DNA of 64,000 nucleotides, from NCBI GenBank assembly GCA_014773175.1, contig VXCM01002554.1, positions 1 to 64,000 on the forward strand, read 5' to 3'. Source of the stretch: Lucifuga dentata (lineage: Eukaryota > Chordata > Actinopteri > Ophidiiformes > Bythitidae). The notes beneath the pieces were generated by a model. That model ran no database searches, was not told the DNA's origin, and saw only the letters and a program-made list of their open reading frames with translations. The position numbers and the translations under genes are program-made. Below are positions 12,119-26,078 of the stretch, piece after piece; position 1 is the stretch's first letter; every line of letters starts with the position of its first letter.

Positions 12119-12692
12119 TTAAAGGACCATACTGGCAGTTCTGCATGTTTGAGCCCAATAAATATTAAGCTATTGTCAACCATTTTTCCAAAACATAAAA
12201 CTATATTTTAGCTTTCATGCTATTTTTGCCAAAACCCCTAATCTTTCAAAATCAAATGTTGAGGTGATACACACACCTTAAAATGTACCTGGTAACACTT
12301 ATGCACAATTATGAAGGCATGGTCATTTTACTTTCTTGGTAAAAGCCATCTTCTCCTGGGACTATATTCCCTGGCGGAGACATACATTTTCTTCCATGCA
12401 GTTCCATGTTAGGTCAGATAAATTAAGCACCTTCACCAAAAGATTTAATAGACGTGTTCGTTGTGATGAGTTACTTATCTCAAGCATGTTTAAAGTCTCT
12501 ACCAGTTGATTTTTATAGCGTACTGGAATGAACTGAAATCAGTTGCTGCCTAGAAGGTAGGAAAAAACATTCTAATGGTTACCACTTCAGTAGTAGGCTT
12601 TGGAAAATGGTTAGCTGTAACGTAACATGCATGCAGGTTGTATTTATTGAGCTCAAACATGCAAAATCACCAGTTTGTTTCTTGAAACTTAT
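12119..12692 (-). mobile_element. TTAA MITE copy 4
   Basis: Full-length copy starting TTAAAGGACCATACTGGC. The right end is degraded (CCAGTTTGTTTCTTGAAAC). Confidence 0.85.
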
Positions 12693-13719
12693 TACCAAAT
12701 ATGAGTAAAAAACACAGATTTTCCTCCAGAATCTGTCTAATCCTACCTAAAACGTTTGTTTGTAACTTTCATTAAGCTGTGTAATTAAAGTAACATTCTC
12801 CTTGGATTAAACACTGGACAGACAGTGACACACGATCTAAACGGGTTTATCCTATCAAGTAATCCAGCAGCAGTTCATACAGGATTAGCTTGACCCTGAT
12901 CCAGTCAGACACAGGAAGAAGCTGCAGTTGCGTTACGCAATAAGGTGGAGTTCTAAAAGCCTTTTTGTGGAAGAGCTACTTGAGGACAAGGTTGTTTAAA
13001 GCAAAGCTGCTAAGATGAGGAGTAAAATGAGGAGAAAAGGCAAGTAATCTTCCTCTTCTCTTTTTTAACTGCAAGCTTGCGACAGCTCTGCAATTAAATA
13101 GGTCTCATTAATGCAGCAAATTGCTGGCTGGGCTATTTCTAAACATGCAGGCCTCTATAATTTAGCAACAAATTATATGTACTTGAAGAATCCTCCATCC
13201 GGTGGGGCCACAGTGTAAAATAATCATGCAGCTAAAATGATTTCCCCACATTTCAGCTGCAAAATATCACCAGATCTGTCATATCTCTTAACAACGCCTA
13301 TTGAAACCCTCACATTCTGCACTCAGGGGTAATTTTGACCAGAACACCATCAGGTTTAGTCAATCAAACATTACTCTTAACGCCAGCGGATGTGGATCTT
13401 ATTCAGAAGAAGAGAAGAGCTGCTGTAAAAAAAAAAAAAAATGGAATCACAAGTACAAGGACCTCAAGCGAGAGCATTTGCACTGTTTTTCCTCACAGAT
13501 GCTTTCAGCACCACAGACAGAGAGAGAGAGAGAGAGAGAAACAGAAATGCAGAGAGCTCTTTAATGTGGACTTCATGCATCTAGGCAACCAACCCTGACA
13601 AATTAATTCCCTCTGCTCTTGTGTAGAGAAAATGTCAAAGCAAACTCCATTCAGAATCCTGCCAGGTTAAGATTTCCTTATCAAGAAATGCTACAACACC
13701 ACTTAATGCTACACAAAAC

Positions 13720-13745
13720 TTAAAGGACCATGCATGTTTGAGCCA
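13720..13745 (+). mobile_element. TTAA MITE terminal fragment
   Basis: TTAAAGGACCATGCATGTTTG, then a T run. Truncated and internally deleted. Confidence 0.45.
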
Positions 13746-14279
13746 TTTTTTTTTTTTTTTAATGCATCAAGCACCTACAGTATATTGTCAATAAAAGTTC
13801 TACAAAAAATTATCCTCTTCATATTCTGTCCGTCATAATGGTGAGTAGAACATCTGGTGTTGTTGCACTCAGTTGAAACGCAAACTGCTGCTGTTGCAAC
13901 ATATTGAGTTAATCAGAAATGCTGTGAATTGTAACACCTCTATATGTGAGATCTGCAGGTTTCCTGATAGGTGAGAAGATTTATTTTTGGACATATTTTG
14001 ATGTGACCGTCTCTCCTGGGTTTACACCAATATTGTTTGTTCATAAGTTTGATATGCTGCCTGTGTATTGTTTCTCCTTCCTGTCTGAACACAACTAAAA
14101 AGTATAACAGTCTGTGAAACCAGCACTAAACTTTACTTTCTTTGCATATTCTGTTTATTCATTTCAGTTTTTCAATAGCTTCTCATAAATTAATAATAAC
14201 TGAAACTCCCTTGGAGGCGACATATTCTCCAGATTTCAGTGTTCTTATTTTCATTTAGAGGTCTATTCTATTGTGAAAA

Positions 14280-14470
14280 TTTTGCAGTGCTTTATTACAG
14301 AAAAAAAAAACCACACTAATCTACCTCTACTTTCTCTTGCTGCAGCACTGCTGTGCACACTGAGTGAAAACAGGCCCTTTTAGGTACTGTTTCTTTAAGG
14401 TCAGAAAGCCTGTTCTGTTCTGATTGGCCAGCTGCATCACATCAGCCAGCTGCTACAGATGCTGGCCAAA
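14280..14470 (-). repeat. third repeat family, copy a (inverse)
   Basis: GCTGCAGCACTGCTGTGCAC followed by GAGTGAAAACAGG is the reverse complement of the matching blocks near 21240 and 28500. Confidence 0.6.
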
Positions 14471-14925
14471 TGCTAACTAGCCTAACTATTTAGCTAACCA
14501 TGTGTGTAGGTAGGTATTCACATATTACTGTTATGTAAGTAAAAGGACTAAGAAACCAAAAATAAAGCTTTTAGGGCAGTTCAGCACATATTCCCTACAA
14601 TATCACACTATAAAATTTGGTGAAAATAATAAAAAAGCATAATATGTCTCCAGTTAGAAAAAAGAATATGGATTGACCAAAAATCTTAATGTAAAGCAAA
14701 ATAATATGGCTGCTTAAACTTGAGCAGGGATGAAACTGCAATACCTTGCTGCTTACATATACCGTTCTCTGACCAAACCAAGACCAACATACATCATCAA
14801 GAAGCACAGTTAGCGTTGCTACCAAACGTTAGCAACATCCAAAGCTAACTGTTAGGTACAAATGTTATGTTAGCTACTACCCAGTAAATGGGTTGAAGTT
14901 GTATTTGGTTGAACTTATGTCGTTC

Positions 14926-15060
14926 AGACGACTTGGAACTCGAAAATTTCTGACCTCCTACTTGAAAACATGCGTTGGAACGGCACTTGAAGTCGGAGCT
15001 CCGACTTGGAAACTCAGATCAAATCCATCTACCCCGACTTCAACGAGGGTCATTCAATAT
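14926..15060. repeat. GACTTGGAACTC-type repeat with an 18 bp perfect palindrome
   Basis: The palindrome AAGTCGGAGCTCCGACTT is at 14990-15007. The surrounding CGACTTGGAAACTC units resemble a dispersed fish repeat. Confidence 0.4.
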
Positions 15061-16493
15061 GACAGCGCCCTTGGAAGCAAACTTTATGATTGTAAAAAAA
15101 AGTCAGCTAATAAGAAAGTAATTTTTCTTGCACGACATTGAAATAAAAAGGTCAAAATATAATCACCAAGTTATTTATCTGTAACTGTTTACCATTGATA
15201 TATGGGTGAATAATTTTAGAAATTAACTTTTCTTCACAAATGTTTAACACTGTGTTTGATATCATTGTAACACAATCCAATCAAACAGTCCTGTAATCTA
15301 ACTTTACTTTAGTTAGCATTTATTACTAACTTTATATATTTTATAGTTCATTAGCATTCAGCCATGTTTTTTTTTTCATAGAGACATCGCATAGTTGCAC
15401 AGAAAGGAACAGGCTGTCCACTGAGTCGTAAATTTCCCCCTGCTCGTGTATAAACCAGCAGCAGTGACAAGTTTTGGCGTTCTCTAGAATTTGTATTTCA
15501 CTGCTTGTAGATATGGACTATTAGCAGAAATGTTCAACTAATGTCAGCTTTACCACAAAATACAACAATAAAATACAATATCAGCATTGCTATAGATGTT
15601 CAAAAAGCTGCGATCAATCAAAGCCTCCATCTGTCCAAAGAGAAGACGGCGGTATAAATCAGTCCATGCATGCTGCCTGCAGCTGACCTCCGTTCTGCTT
15701 CTCATCCGTCTAACGGCGTGACAGCCGCTCTCTGCAGGCTTCAGCACAACGTGCACGTTACTGAAGGCTTTGTAACATATTCATTTAACTGGGAGTGACT
15801 TCATTAAAGTGATCACATCTTCATTAATGTCATTTATGACATCAGTAGCTTTCTTTTTATCCATTTAAAGGAATGCTTAAGTAAAACTTCACATTTTCAC
15901 TGTGGAGGTTTGTCAGTGAGAGTGCCTTCGTTTAGCTGCTGTTTGGTCATTCTTATTTAGGAATCTTATCTTCTTCTTAGTGTGTAACGAATGATTAGCA
16001 AGAACTAGAAAGACATTGATGAGAGAAGAATCCTCTGCCAAGGCCAAACAAGCCTAGCCAATAATTTTAAACCAAACTCCTCGACGCTGGGTGCATTTAA
16101 AAACTTAAACTAAAAAGAGGTGTGAAAGAGGTTTTACGCTGCATTTATTTAAAACGACATTCAACAAGGAAAAGCCAAAGAAAATGCCCCGTCAAAGTAG
16201 GAAGGTAGGAGAAGCCTGGCAAGCTTTCCAAAACCCATATTCAGTATTGATGTCATTTCAGTATGGTTGCTCATACTGTAAACAGTTATAAAGTACCATT
16301 TCTCAATTTATCAATGAATGTTTAGAAGCATTTTCTTTAAATCAATCAAACAGGTTAAACATATAACACCTGTAGCTGTTCTGAAAAGGTAAATAGCTCG
16401 TAAACATCAAAACGTGGCTTCTTTTAGTCCAATACAGCAAACATAACAAATGTTTTCATGCAGGCGTCCATTTTGTTTCCGAATTTTTTTGGC

Positions 16494-17182
16494 TCAAAGG
16501 ACCATACCATCCATTTTGGATCATACCACCCATTTTACATGTTTGAGCCTAATATATTCAATTATCATACATGTTACGTTACTGACAATCAAGGATAAAA
16601 AACATATTTCAGCTTTCCTTATATTTTGCTAAATCTCTTAACCTTTTAAAATCAAATATTGAAGCAATACATCAAAATTCAATGTTTCTCCTGCTAATAG
16701 TTACACAGCCTTATGAAGCCACAGTCCTTTAAATTTTTCAATAAATGCAGGTCTTNTCCTGCTAATAGTTACACAGCCTTATGAAGCCACAGTCCTTTAA
16801 ATTTTTCAATAAATGCAGGTCTTCTTTAGGGACTATATTCTCTGGTGGAGACATACATTCACTCCACACTTTTTATTGTGCTTAAGCACTAAAATTATGA
16901 AACTTCTAAAAAATAAAAAAAAAAAAACACAAAAAAACCTGAATACACGTCTTGTTGGTGATGATGGATTACCTATCCCAAGAATGTTTCAAGTATCAAC
17001 AAGTTGATTTTAATAGCGTACCAGAATGAACTGAAACCAATGGTGGTCTGGTAGGTAGGAAAAACATTTTTAATTCACCGTTCCAGTAGTATGCTTTGGG
17101 AAATGATTGTCAGTAATGTTACGGGTATGAAAATTGAATATATTAGGCTCAAACATGCAAAATGGGTGGTATGGTCCTTTAA
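16494..17182 (-). mobile_element. TTAA MITE copy 5
   Basis: The left end has a partly duplicated ACCATACC motif. The right end is GGTATGGTCCTTTAA. An assembly duplication around the N at 16756 inflates its length. Confidence 0.85.
16689..16823 (+). repeat. 67 bp duplication around N 16756
   Basis: 16689-16755 equals 16757-16823. Other family members have this block once. Confidence 0.9.
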
Positions 17183-17289
17183 GGTAGTATACTGGTCCCT
17201 GACACCTTATAAACTCATTTCCATTGTGCACTGCATTGTGGGAAAATGGTCATCAACACCACAGGAAGAATGAGCAATCGTAGTAGAAA

Positions 17290-17312
17290 TGCAGGCATTT
17301 TTAAGTAAAACA

Positions 17313-17346
<34 letters not shown>

Positions 17347-17381
17347 TTTGAAAAATNTGCAGGCATTTTTAAGTAAAACAC

Positions 17382-17412
<31 letters not shown>

Positions 17413-17423
17413 TTTGAAAAATG
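17290..17423 (+). repeat. (AC)n block duplicated around an N
   Basis: The same AC microsatellite with its flanks occurs on both sides of the N at 17357 and is probably a single locus. Confidence 0.85.
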
Positions 17424-18590
17424 AAGCACATCAAGGGCATGACATTCTTCACAGTAGATGTGTTTATGATCATACATAAAGAGATGTATCTTTATTGTAT
17501 CGACCCCATGGTGTTAGTCAGTTGGTCAGATTGCAGGGTTTAGACCAGAAAACCTCCCTCCTACAAGCAGAAGATATGATGTTTACACGGCCAGCAAAGA
17601 CACCAGAAGTTTTAGATGAATAAATAATGTGTGGGATTAGTCCCTGGCTATTTTTAGCCCTTCATACCCCGTGATTATTTCCTGTCCTTTTCCTAGTTTT
17701 TCTCACTGTTATCTTAAAGCTTAACGTGTTCTAGCTGCCATGGAAACTGCACCATTATTATGAGCAGCTACAAGGTGGAGGAGGGGAGTAAAACAGAAGC
17801 TATCTCTCCATTCTTTGCGTTGATCTTTTGACACGTTGAGATGAATGACTCCGTTCCAGTATTTCCAGGTGGTGACACCCAAAGGTCGAGAAATTTAAGC
17901 CCTTTCAGAGCGTTATAAATAGAACAGAGTAGAAATGCATGAATGATAAAACATCAGTGACAAATGAAGCAGATATTTTGGGAATATATAATGAAATACA
18001 AGACGCACTGTCCAAATCGCATTAACGGGTGCACAGAGGGTTATACATATTCATAGAAATCCCAGAGGTGAAACACGATTTAGCGCGAACATCAGCACTC
18101 TGTTTTTGAAAAGCTGTTATTTTTTCCAGCAGCAGAGAGGTGAGACTGATGTAATGAGACAGCGCGATCACAGCCTCCCTTCAGATCTCGCTGATTTCCC
18201 CGCCTTTCTGCTGATCCGCGACCCTTTTTTCTCACCACGCCTTGATGTTTCAGAAGCTGCAGGACTCACAGACAAAGAGGCATCAGAGCAGACTTTTACT
18301 TTGTACATCGTTTGCTTGCAGGGTGAATCTTTGATGTTAGAAGTCATCAAGTTCTCTTCCCTCTGCACGTGGATCGAGAAGATGCAGGAAATTATATAAG
18401 TTTTATTTGGAATGTATAGTATCCAAAAAAGATTTCTTATGTTTGATAATAATATAACAGAACTGTCATAATTCTACAATTCATGACCTTTTCACCAGCC
18501 GTGCTTTTCCCTGTGTGTTTTCTGTGTCCGTGCTCTGTTCTCTCCACCTGTTTCCTGTCACCTGACCTCCTCAGCTGCTCCTCATTTGCT

Positions 18591-18635
<45 letters not shown>

Positions 18636-18658
18636 CAGATAGATAGATAGATAGATAG
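18591..18658 (+). repeat. (ATAG)n microsatellite
   Basis: About 17 tetranucleotide units with one ACAG variant. Confidence 0.95.
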
Positions 18659-18865
18659 CCTTTTTTTCCTTGACGGGTGCACGGTTAAGGAAACTAATGC
18701 CCTCTAGTTCAGTGGCGATCTGGTCCTGGAAACTGCATCTTTCCATCTTTCAGTCTTGATTGGCTAAACACCCCAGGTAGATCCATGAGGAGCAGGATTG
18801 AGATCCAGTGCTCTACTTATATATTTTTACACCAACATACAAATAAAATTCTGCAGGGAAACTAA

Positions 18866-19641
18866 GGCTGGATTTACACGACAAGTCTTGATGCTCAATT
18901 CCGATATATCTGATTTTTTGTTCAGCATATTTACATTTTTTGTTAAGCGTATTTACATTTTCTTTTTTAGCGGTTCATATCTGATACCTGTGTTTACACG
19001 GCTTTGACCTGTAGCAACCTGGATGCAGCTGCACATGCGTACATTTCTGAGACGGATGTAAAAAAAAAAAAAAAACNAAAAAAAAAAAAAAAACGCTTCA
19101 AAGGACTAAGATGAGAGAACTATTTAAAAATATGATCAACGGATTAAAACTTTCAAATGCAGAGAGAAACATCTGATATGTTGTTTGACCATTTATCTCT
19201 CCCATCGGGACATATGTTTTCATCGGTTGATCACGTAAGAGAAGTGGGTGGAATTGCTGCTATAACAGAAGCCTGTTATCACACACTAACATGTCTATTT
19301 AATATAAACACATATTGATATATGTCCTCCATTTCTGTTTATAGAGAGCGTCATCATATTGATGCTGACATCATCATATGCAGATAAAGCAGAACGTTAC
19401 ATAGGAGTTGGAATGGGAAGGAAATTCTGATCTGTGTATTTAGACAGCAGTCACATTGGTGGATATCTGATACATATCTGATTTATTTCCACATATTCAA
19501 GTGGCCCAAATCGTCTCTGAGAATATCCGATTCCATGTGGCTTTTTACCATTTACATCTTCAGAAAACGTATCCGATATGTGTCTCATCAGAGCAAAAGA
19601 TCAGAATCAGGTTGCATGTGCGTGGTCGTGTAAATCCAGCC
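18866..19641. mobile_element. TIR element with TAA flanks (PIF/Harbinger-like MITE)
   Basis: GGCTGGATTTACACGAC at the left is mirrored by GTCGTGTAAATCCAGCC at the right. TAA directly flanks both ends (18863-18865, 19642-19644), the 3-bp duplication expected of PIF/Harbinger. There is no transposase; the 776 bp interior holds an A run with an N at 19077. Confidence 0.65.
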
Positions 19642-20334
19642 TAAATTCTTCTTTTAGTTTTTGATGTTTAAGAATCTGAAAGCACTGGCATCAGCGCTGA
19701 CCTTCGAAAACCTATAACTAGGAATCCACCAGCACACATCTGTTAAAAGAAATCAACGGAAGTCACTCGTATTATGTCTCGATGCGGAATGTTTGCTCGT
19801 AAACGGGTCTAAAGGGCTTCTGTGAAAAACCGCTCTTTCTGTAATTAACTGTACTTTATTGTCCAGTCACAACAACAAGCCATTATAGAAAATGAAGCTG
19901 ACAAAGCATCCTCTATGTTGGCCAATATGAGACAGATTGTGCAGCTTTTAAAGGGGTCAATCACAACAACAGAGCACCCAGCTATTTACAGCAATTAGCA
20001 CACTTGACAGAGAGCTGTAAAGAATGGCTGGCAGGCAGACAGAGCTGGCAAAGGCCTCGGGGAGGATCAGAGCAACAGAACGCAAACAGGAGTGTTACAG
20101 GAAAAACACTCTTTCAGGGATACATGACTGGTACACCAGAAATTCTGATGAAAAAAAAAACCTCTGATTATCAGCCAATTCTGGGTTATAACGCAAAAAC
20201 ATCTTTACTAACCCACATGTCAGATTTACACCTTTAGATGTGGTGATAAAATCATCCTGGTTTTGTCTGCTGTGTGGGGTAAATAATAGTTTTCTTATTT
20301 TCCCTCACACCTATTATGTAATATAATACAGTTT

Positions 20335-21395
20335 GTGTTAAACATCGTCAAAGATGCAAAACTTGATGTCGACACACTTAAAGGACCATACCAGCCATTC
20401 TTCATGTTTGAGCCTAATATAGTCAATTTTCATACATGTAACGTTACTGACAATCATTTCCCAAAGCATACTACTGGAACAGTGAATTAAAAATGTTTTT
20501 CCTACCTTCCAGACCTCCACTGGTTTCAGTTCATTCTGGTACGCTATTAAAATCAACTTGTTGATACTTGATACATTCTTGGGATAGATAATCCATCATC
20601 ACCAACAAGACGTGTATTCAGGTTTTTTTTTTTAGAAGTTTCAGAATTTTAGCATTTAAACGCAATAAAAAGTGTGGAGTGAATCTCCACTGGGGAATAT
20701 AGTCCCAAAAGACCTGCGTTTATGGAAAAATTTAAAGGACTGTGACTTCATAAGGCTGTGTAACTATTAGCAGGAGAAACATGGATTTTTAAGGTGGGTG
20801 TATCACTTGAATATTTGATTTTGAAAGATTAAGAGATTTTGCAAAATATCAGGAAAGCTGAAATACGGTTTTATCCTTTGGGAAATGATTGTCAGTAACG
20901 TAACATGTATGAAAATTGAATATATTAGGCTCAAATATACAAGCATGCATGATATGGCCCTTTAAAAATGCATCCATAAGACAAACCTACACATCCTAAA
21001 CTATCCTAAAGCCTTTGATTTTGATTGGTCCTTTAATTCCACAACATGTTTACATCATCATGTTACACACGTGAATTTACTCAACTACACACTTGGTTTG
21101 ACACAATAAAAAGCACGAGGATAGTGAGCGAGTCTTTGCTAGCATCTATGTTTCATATTTCATGGGTTTTGCCTCAGCTGGTCAATCAGAACACCGCAGG
21201 CTTTTAGGAGGGGTCCTGAAAGAGACCGTGTCAAACACCAGCCTGTTTTCACTCAGCGTGCACATCAATGCTGCAGCAAGGGAGAGCAGAAATGAATTAG
21301 TGTTTTTCACATTAAAGCATTGCAGATGTTTTTAAATAAACCACTAAATGAACATAAGTACAAGGAAATTTGTAAAATATGTCCCCTTTAACGCT
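20335..21395 (+). repeat. third repeat family, copy b, interrupted by a MITE
   Basis: Shares ATCGTCAAAGATGCAAAACTT, GGTCCTTTAATTCCACAAC and CCTGTTTTCACTC...GCTGCAGCAAGG with copy c. A TTAA MITE (20378-20965) splits it. Confidence 0.6.
20378..20965 (+). mobile_element. TTAA MITE copy 6, inside another repeat
   Basis: TTAAAGGACCATACCAGCC to GATATGGCCCTTTAA. It interrupts a copy of the third repeat family (20335-21395). Confidence 0.85.
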
Positions 21396-22063
21396 GCATT
21401 GGTTTTTAATTTCAAGTGTTTTTTCATCAGATGTTACAAAACTATGCACAGAAGTTTAAGACTGACAATATTAATTTGATATCATTCAGTCAAGTGGAAT
21501 TTTAATTTCCTCTACTCTTGTATGACAAGACAACATTTATTTTAATATTCAAAAGTTCTGTTTTCTTTGTAATTTTTGATGATGCATCACTACTGACAGA
21601 ATTAAAAATAAAGTTTAACGTCCACGGACAAATAATTTTCTTGGATAACCTTGCCATATTTATAAAGAAACTGAGTATGAACTTAACTTTGCATTTTCAA
21701 ATTGGCCAACAATATGCTACCTAAACATCAAATAAAATTAAAGTGCCAGCTGGAACCTTTGAAGCATTTGAATTTGTCATGTTTTAATGACATTATCGGA
21801 TGAAAATGAAATGGAAATATGCATATACGGAGTTTTCTTTTATAGTTGCAAAACGGTATACAGAATGCCAGTAACGCTAATAGTAGCACTAATATCTGGT
21901 TTAATTGGAGAGTTTCAGTATCCAAACTTCCAGAGTACTTCTATTTTCTGGTAATTTCCTCACATAAAATATTAAAGATGTTACGAAATGTTCAGCTGAA
22001 AGGCATTAACATGAAGAGAATAAAACTTGGTATCGCACGTCCAATACATGTGACACTGGAAGG

Positions 22064-22070
<7 letters not shown>

Positions 22071-22104
<34 letters not shown>
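22071..22104 (+). repeat. (GT)n microsatellite
   Basis: About 17 GT units. Confidence 0.95.
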
Positions 22105-22107
<3 letters not shown>

Positions 22108-22794
22108 CAGTATATGTGTGTGTGCTGCCATCAGTGATGAACACACATCAATACTTTAGCCCGAAGCCTTTTTGTTTTGAAGGGGACGTCCTTCTGCCTG
22201 AGCACTCTCCAAATTAGACTATCATGTCAACACTGTGTAACACACTCTGGTTAGCACCCATGGGCCTCTGGCACTCTATCACAACAACCCTGACACACAC
22301 ATATACACACAAGCTAAAGCTAGTTCATTTCTATGCTTTTAACACACCACCACTTCTGCTGTGTCTGCATCAGCACAAGTGTCAAGCTCTGTGTTTTCAT
22401 TTGAGAATAAAGCTGCACTCAGCAATGAGGGCAAAAGGGAAGCTGCAACAGAAAATAATGTTTCATATTTTCAACAGAAAATAATGTTTCATATGTATAT
22501 TTCATGTACGAGTAGAGACAAATATTTCTATCTGTCCAGCAAAGACAAGGATACAGCTTGTGGCAATAGCAGACTAAGCAAAGAATCCTGAGGAGTTCTG
22601 AGACCAGACAAAATACAGGTCCTGTTATGGAGGGTAATAAAAAGGTGAAGGGACCAGATATATGATGCACAGAGGTTATTTTTTGGTGCAAAAAAGTGAA
22701 AAAAATTATATATTTACTGTGTAAAAATAATATAATGGCCCCACTATATGCTCGTACTTGTTCCATAGATCAAGGTAGACTGACTCTATACAGC

Positions 22795-23318
22795 CTTTTA
22801 AAATATACCTGCATGTGACATAACTACAGCTATTTCCACAAATATGCTACTTTAGTGGTAAATTTTAAAATTCTTTTCCTACTTTCCAGACTGCCTTTGG
22901 TTTCTGTTAATTCCAGTACGTTATTAAAATCAACATATACATAGACATGAAACACGCTTGAGATACATAATCCATCACAGCGAACACGATGTCTAGGTTT
23001 TTGCTGAAGTAACTTTATTTAACTGATCCAACACAGAACTGCACATTAGACAATGTATGTCTCTGCCAGGAAATATAGTCCCAGGAGAAGACGGCTTTTA
23101 CCGTGAAATTAAAGAAGACTGTGCCTTCTACATTTAGACATACATGTTAGCAGGCGAAACATTGAATTTTAAGGTGGGTGTATCACCTCAACATTTGATT
23201 TTGACATATTAGAGGATTTGGCAAAATCACAGTTTATGTTTGGAAATTGTCACTAACATGTATGCAAGATAGTATTTCTTGGTCTTAAATCTTCAAAATT
23301 GCTGGTATGGTCCTTTAA
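22795..23318 (+). mobile_element. TTAA MITE copy 7
   Basis: The left terminus is eroded. The interior and right end (GGTATGGTCCTTTAA) are clear. Confidence 0.8.
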
Positions 23319-23417
23319 GCTTTCTTTTTTTCTATATATCAGTGTCCACATTGACAACCCTCAGCTATGCCATGAGCCTCCAAAGAGACACGTGAAAGTG
23401 CGTGCTGTTATCCCCAT

Positions 23418-23437
23418 CTACATGATTAATCATGTAG
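23418..23437. repeat. perfect 20 bp palindrome
   Basis: CTACATGATTAATCATGTAG, two 10 bp arms without a spacer. Confidence 0.85.
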
Positions 23438-23789
23438 AAATTACAAAGACAAACACTGTTAACAACCCCTCTGTGGGCATTCTGAGTGGGTATAAACGTG
23501 ATTGCTAGTAATAATGGTTCCTAGTTTGTACGGAGCTTATTGAAGCCTTTTGTGCCAGCATGAAACTCATTAAAACTCTTCTGCACTCCTTCCACGCACC
23601 AAAAGTGGACTTGTCTCAGATGAGGAATAAAGACTATTTGGTCGATTGATGCTGAAGCTCAACATTTTCAAACACCTTTTTGCTGCCATTTGTAGAAAAG
23701 TTGCCAGGTGTAGATATAAAGAAATATTTTCAGCATAAAACACAGTTCATAATTCCTCCATTGAAATGCAATTTAAACAGCAATTGCAC

Positions 23790-23922
23790 CTCTCACCCTT
23801 CTAACAGCCTCTCCATTTGGCAATCAACAAAATGAGCTCTTCAGATGATTGCTGTNCTCTCACCCTTCTAACAGCCTCTCCATTTGGCAATCAACAAAAT
23901 GAGCTCTTCAGATGATTGCTGT
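23790..23922 (+). repeat. 66 bp duplication around N 23856
   Basis: 23790-23855 equals 23857-23922, in otherwise unique sequence. Confidence 0.9.
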
Positions 23923-25447
23923 CTGACAAACATTTTAGGTGTCGTGCATGTTTCCTACAGCGGATGGAATTCTATGCGGTAATTATGGGGGGGGNATTAA
24001 GCAGCAGATTCTATTGTGTGGTCTGATATGCTAAAAAGGTTGCTGGTCTGAGGGTTGAATGGACGCCCGGGGAATTACAATAAACCTCTTGTCTCCATAG
24101 AGGAGCCATCCCATCTCACCTACTGTTTCCTCTCACATCTAATCAGCATGAAGAGGCTTGCGGCGGGAGAAATGACACTGAAATACCACGGTCCTCCTGT
24201 CTCATACAGCAGGGTGGAGGCATGCTGAGGGGCTGCTGTAAGCTTGAGTCTACTTAATTACGCTGCCACCACACTCTGATCAGGCTGGGCTGATGGGAAA
24301 ATGGGCATGAAGAGGTTGAGGTCAGAACAGTCTAATATAGCCAGTTTCTTCTCCAAAACAGGTCCCCTCTGTTCCCATTATCATCCTCCATCCTCTGCAT
24401 CTCTAGGTAAAACATGCCCATCTTAGATTTCCTCCAGTCTCAGCCGGGAAAAGCGCCGAATGACGCATTTTAATGGAGGAAAAGATGAAAGTAGCACCAA
24501 ATGGCCGACAGCCATAGGTCACCGTAAAGGGCAACAGGCTTTATAGGCGCACCAATGTGGACGAAACACTTGTAGGTTCTGATCAATACAGAGGAATAAT
24601 GAATGAGTAGCGTTCAGCCCTGCAAATTATCATTTCCTTCCTCAAAGTGGCAAAAACTGCAATAAATGGGAATTGAATTGGTCATTTATCTTCCTGAGAG
24701 GGACATGTTTCAGGTGTGAATGCCAATTTTGTTTCCATCAAAAGCAATTTAACAAAAGATAGAAGATGAGAAACATTCAATTAAAAAAAAAAACAAACAA
24801 AAGAATGAGTGTATCTTCACTTTGATTAGGAAACTCATCTCATCATCAACACATCTGCAGGGAGAAGGAGAAGAAGGTGATGTTAGTTTGCAGTAATTGA
24901 GATTATTTGATGATGGTCCAAACTCTAGTGGCAGGAGAAGTACTCAGATGTTTAAGTAACAGTACAAACATTATCTATTATAATCAAAATTCCTGCATTC
25001 AAAAGATTTTTTTAGCAAATATATGGTGTGGTAAATTAAGGCAAAGGTACTTAAGGCAAAAGTACTAATTATGAAGAATGGGCTCTTTGCAGGATGTTAA
25101 ATTGTTGATTCATTAATGCATATAATCCAAATTGAGTTTATTTAATTATTTTATATAGTGTTTGGTATTAAACAAAACTGGATATCATGTATGATTTATC
25201 AAATGTTTTGTATGTACAATATTTATGTGACTTGTAAGCACGTGATAAATATAATGGAGTAAAACATACGTTTCCCTCTGACATGTAGTGGAGGTAAAGT
25301 ATAAAGTTGCAAATAATAAAATGAAGAATTAAGTTTTTACTTTTCACGTTCCAATTCTTTCAAATTATGCTTGACATTTGGAAAGAAAAACTAAATACTT
25401 ACCATTAAACTTTTTTTAACATGCAAAGATAAGAACTTGTAGCTTTT

Positions 25448-26078
25448 TGAAAGGATCATCCCAGTGATTTTGTATGTTTAAGCCCAATAAATACTACCCG
25501 CATGCACTGAGAATTAACAAAACATAAAACCGTACTTTAGTTTTCCTGTTATTTTGCCAAATCTCATAATCTCTCAAAATGAAATGTTCAGGATACACCC
25601 ACCTTAAAATTCAACATTTAGTCTCCTAACATGTATGTTTGAAAGTAGAAGGGACACTTGTCTTTAATTTCTTGGTAAAAGTCGTCTTTCCTTGGGACTA
25701 TATTCCCTGACAAAGACATACTTTTTCTTCCTTGCAGCTCCATGTTGGTCTGGTTAAATAAAGTTACTTCAACAAAAAAACCTTAACAGACATCATGTTC
25801 GCTGTGATGGATTACGTATCTCCAGCACATTTTAAGTTGATTTTAATCCAATGGCAGTCTGAGAAATAAGGAAAATTTTTAAAAATTACCCCTAAAATAG
25901 TATATTTTGGGAAATAGTTAGTTACTCGTAGCTAAACATTGAGTTTTAAGGTGGGTGTATCACCTGAACATTTGATTTTGAATGATTAGGGGATTTGGAA
26001 AAACAAAATAGTTGTTTGTCAGTATCGTAACATGTATTATCAGGTTCAAACATGCAAAATCGCTGATATTGTCCTTTC
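25448..26078 (-). mobile_element. TTAA MITE copy 8, chimeric
   Basis: The first ~490 bp are in the inverse orientation. From about 25935 the sequence switches to the right half of a forward copy. This suggests recombination between two copies or a collapsed nested pair. Confidence 0.75.

Noticed and set aside
18591..18658. Tandem array considered as a CRISPR or satellite
   Set aside because: It is a pure ATAG microsatellite without spacers, in a vertebrate-type genome.
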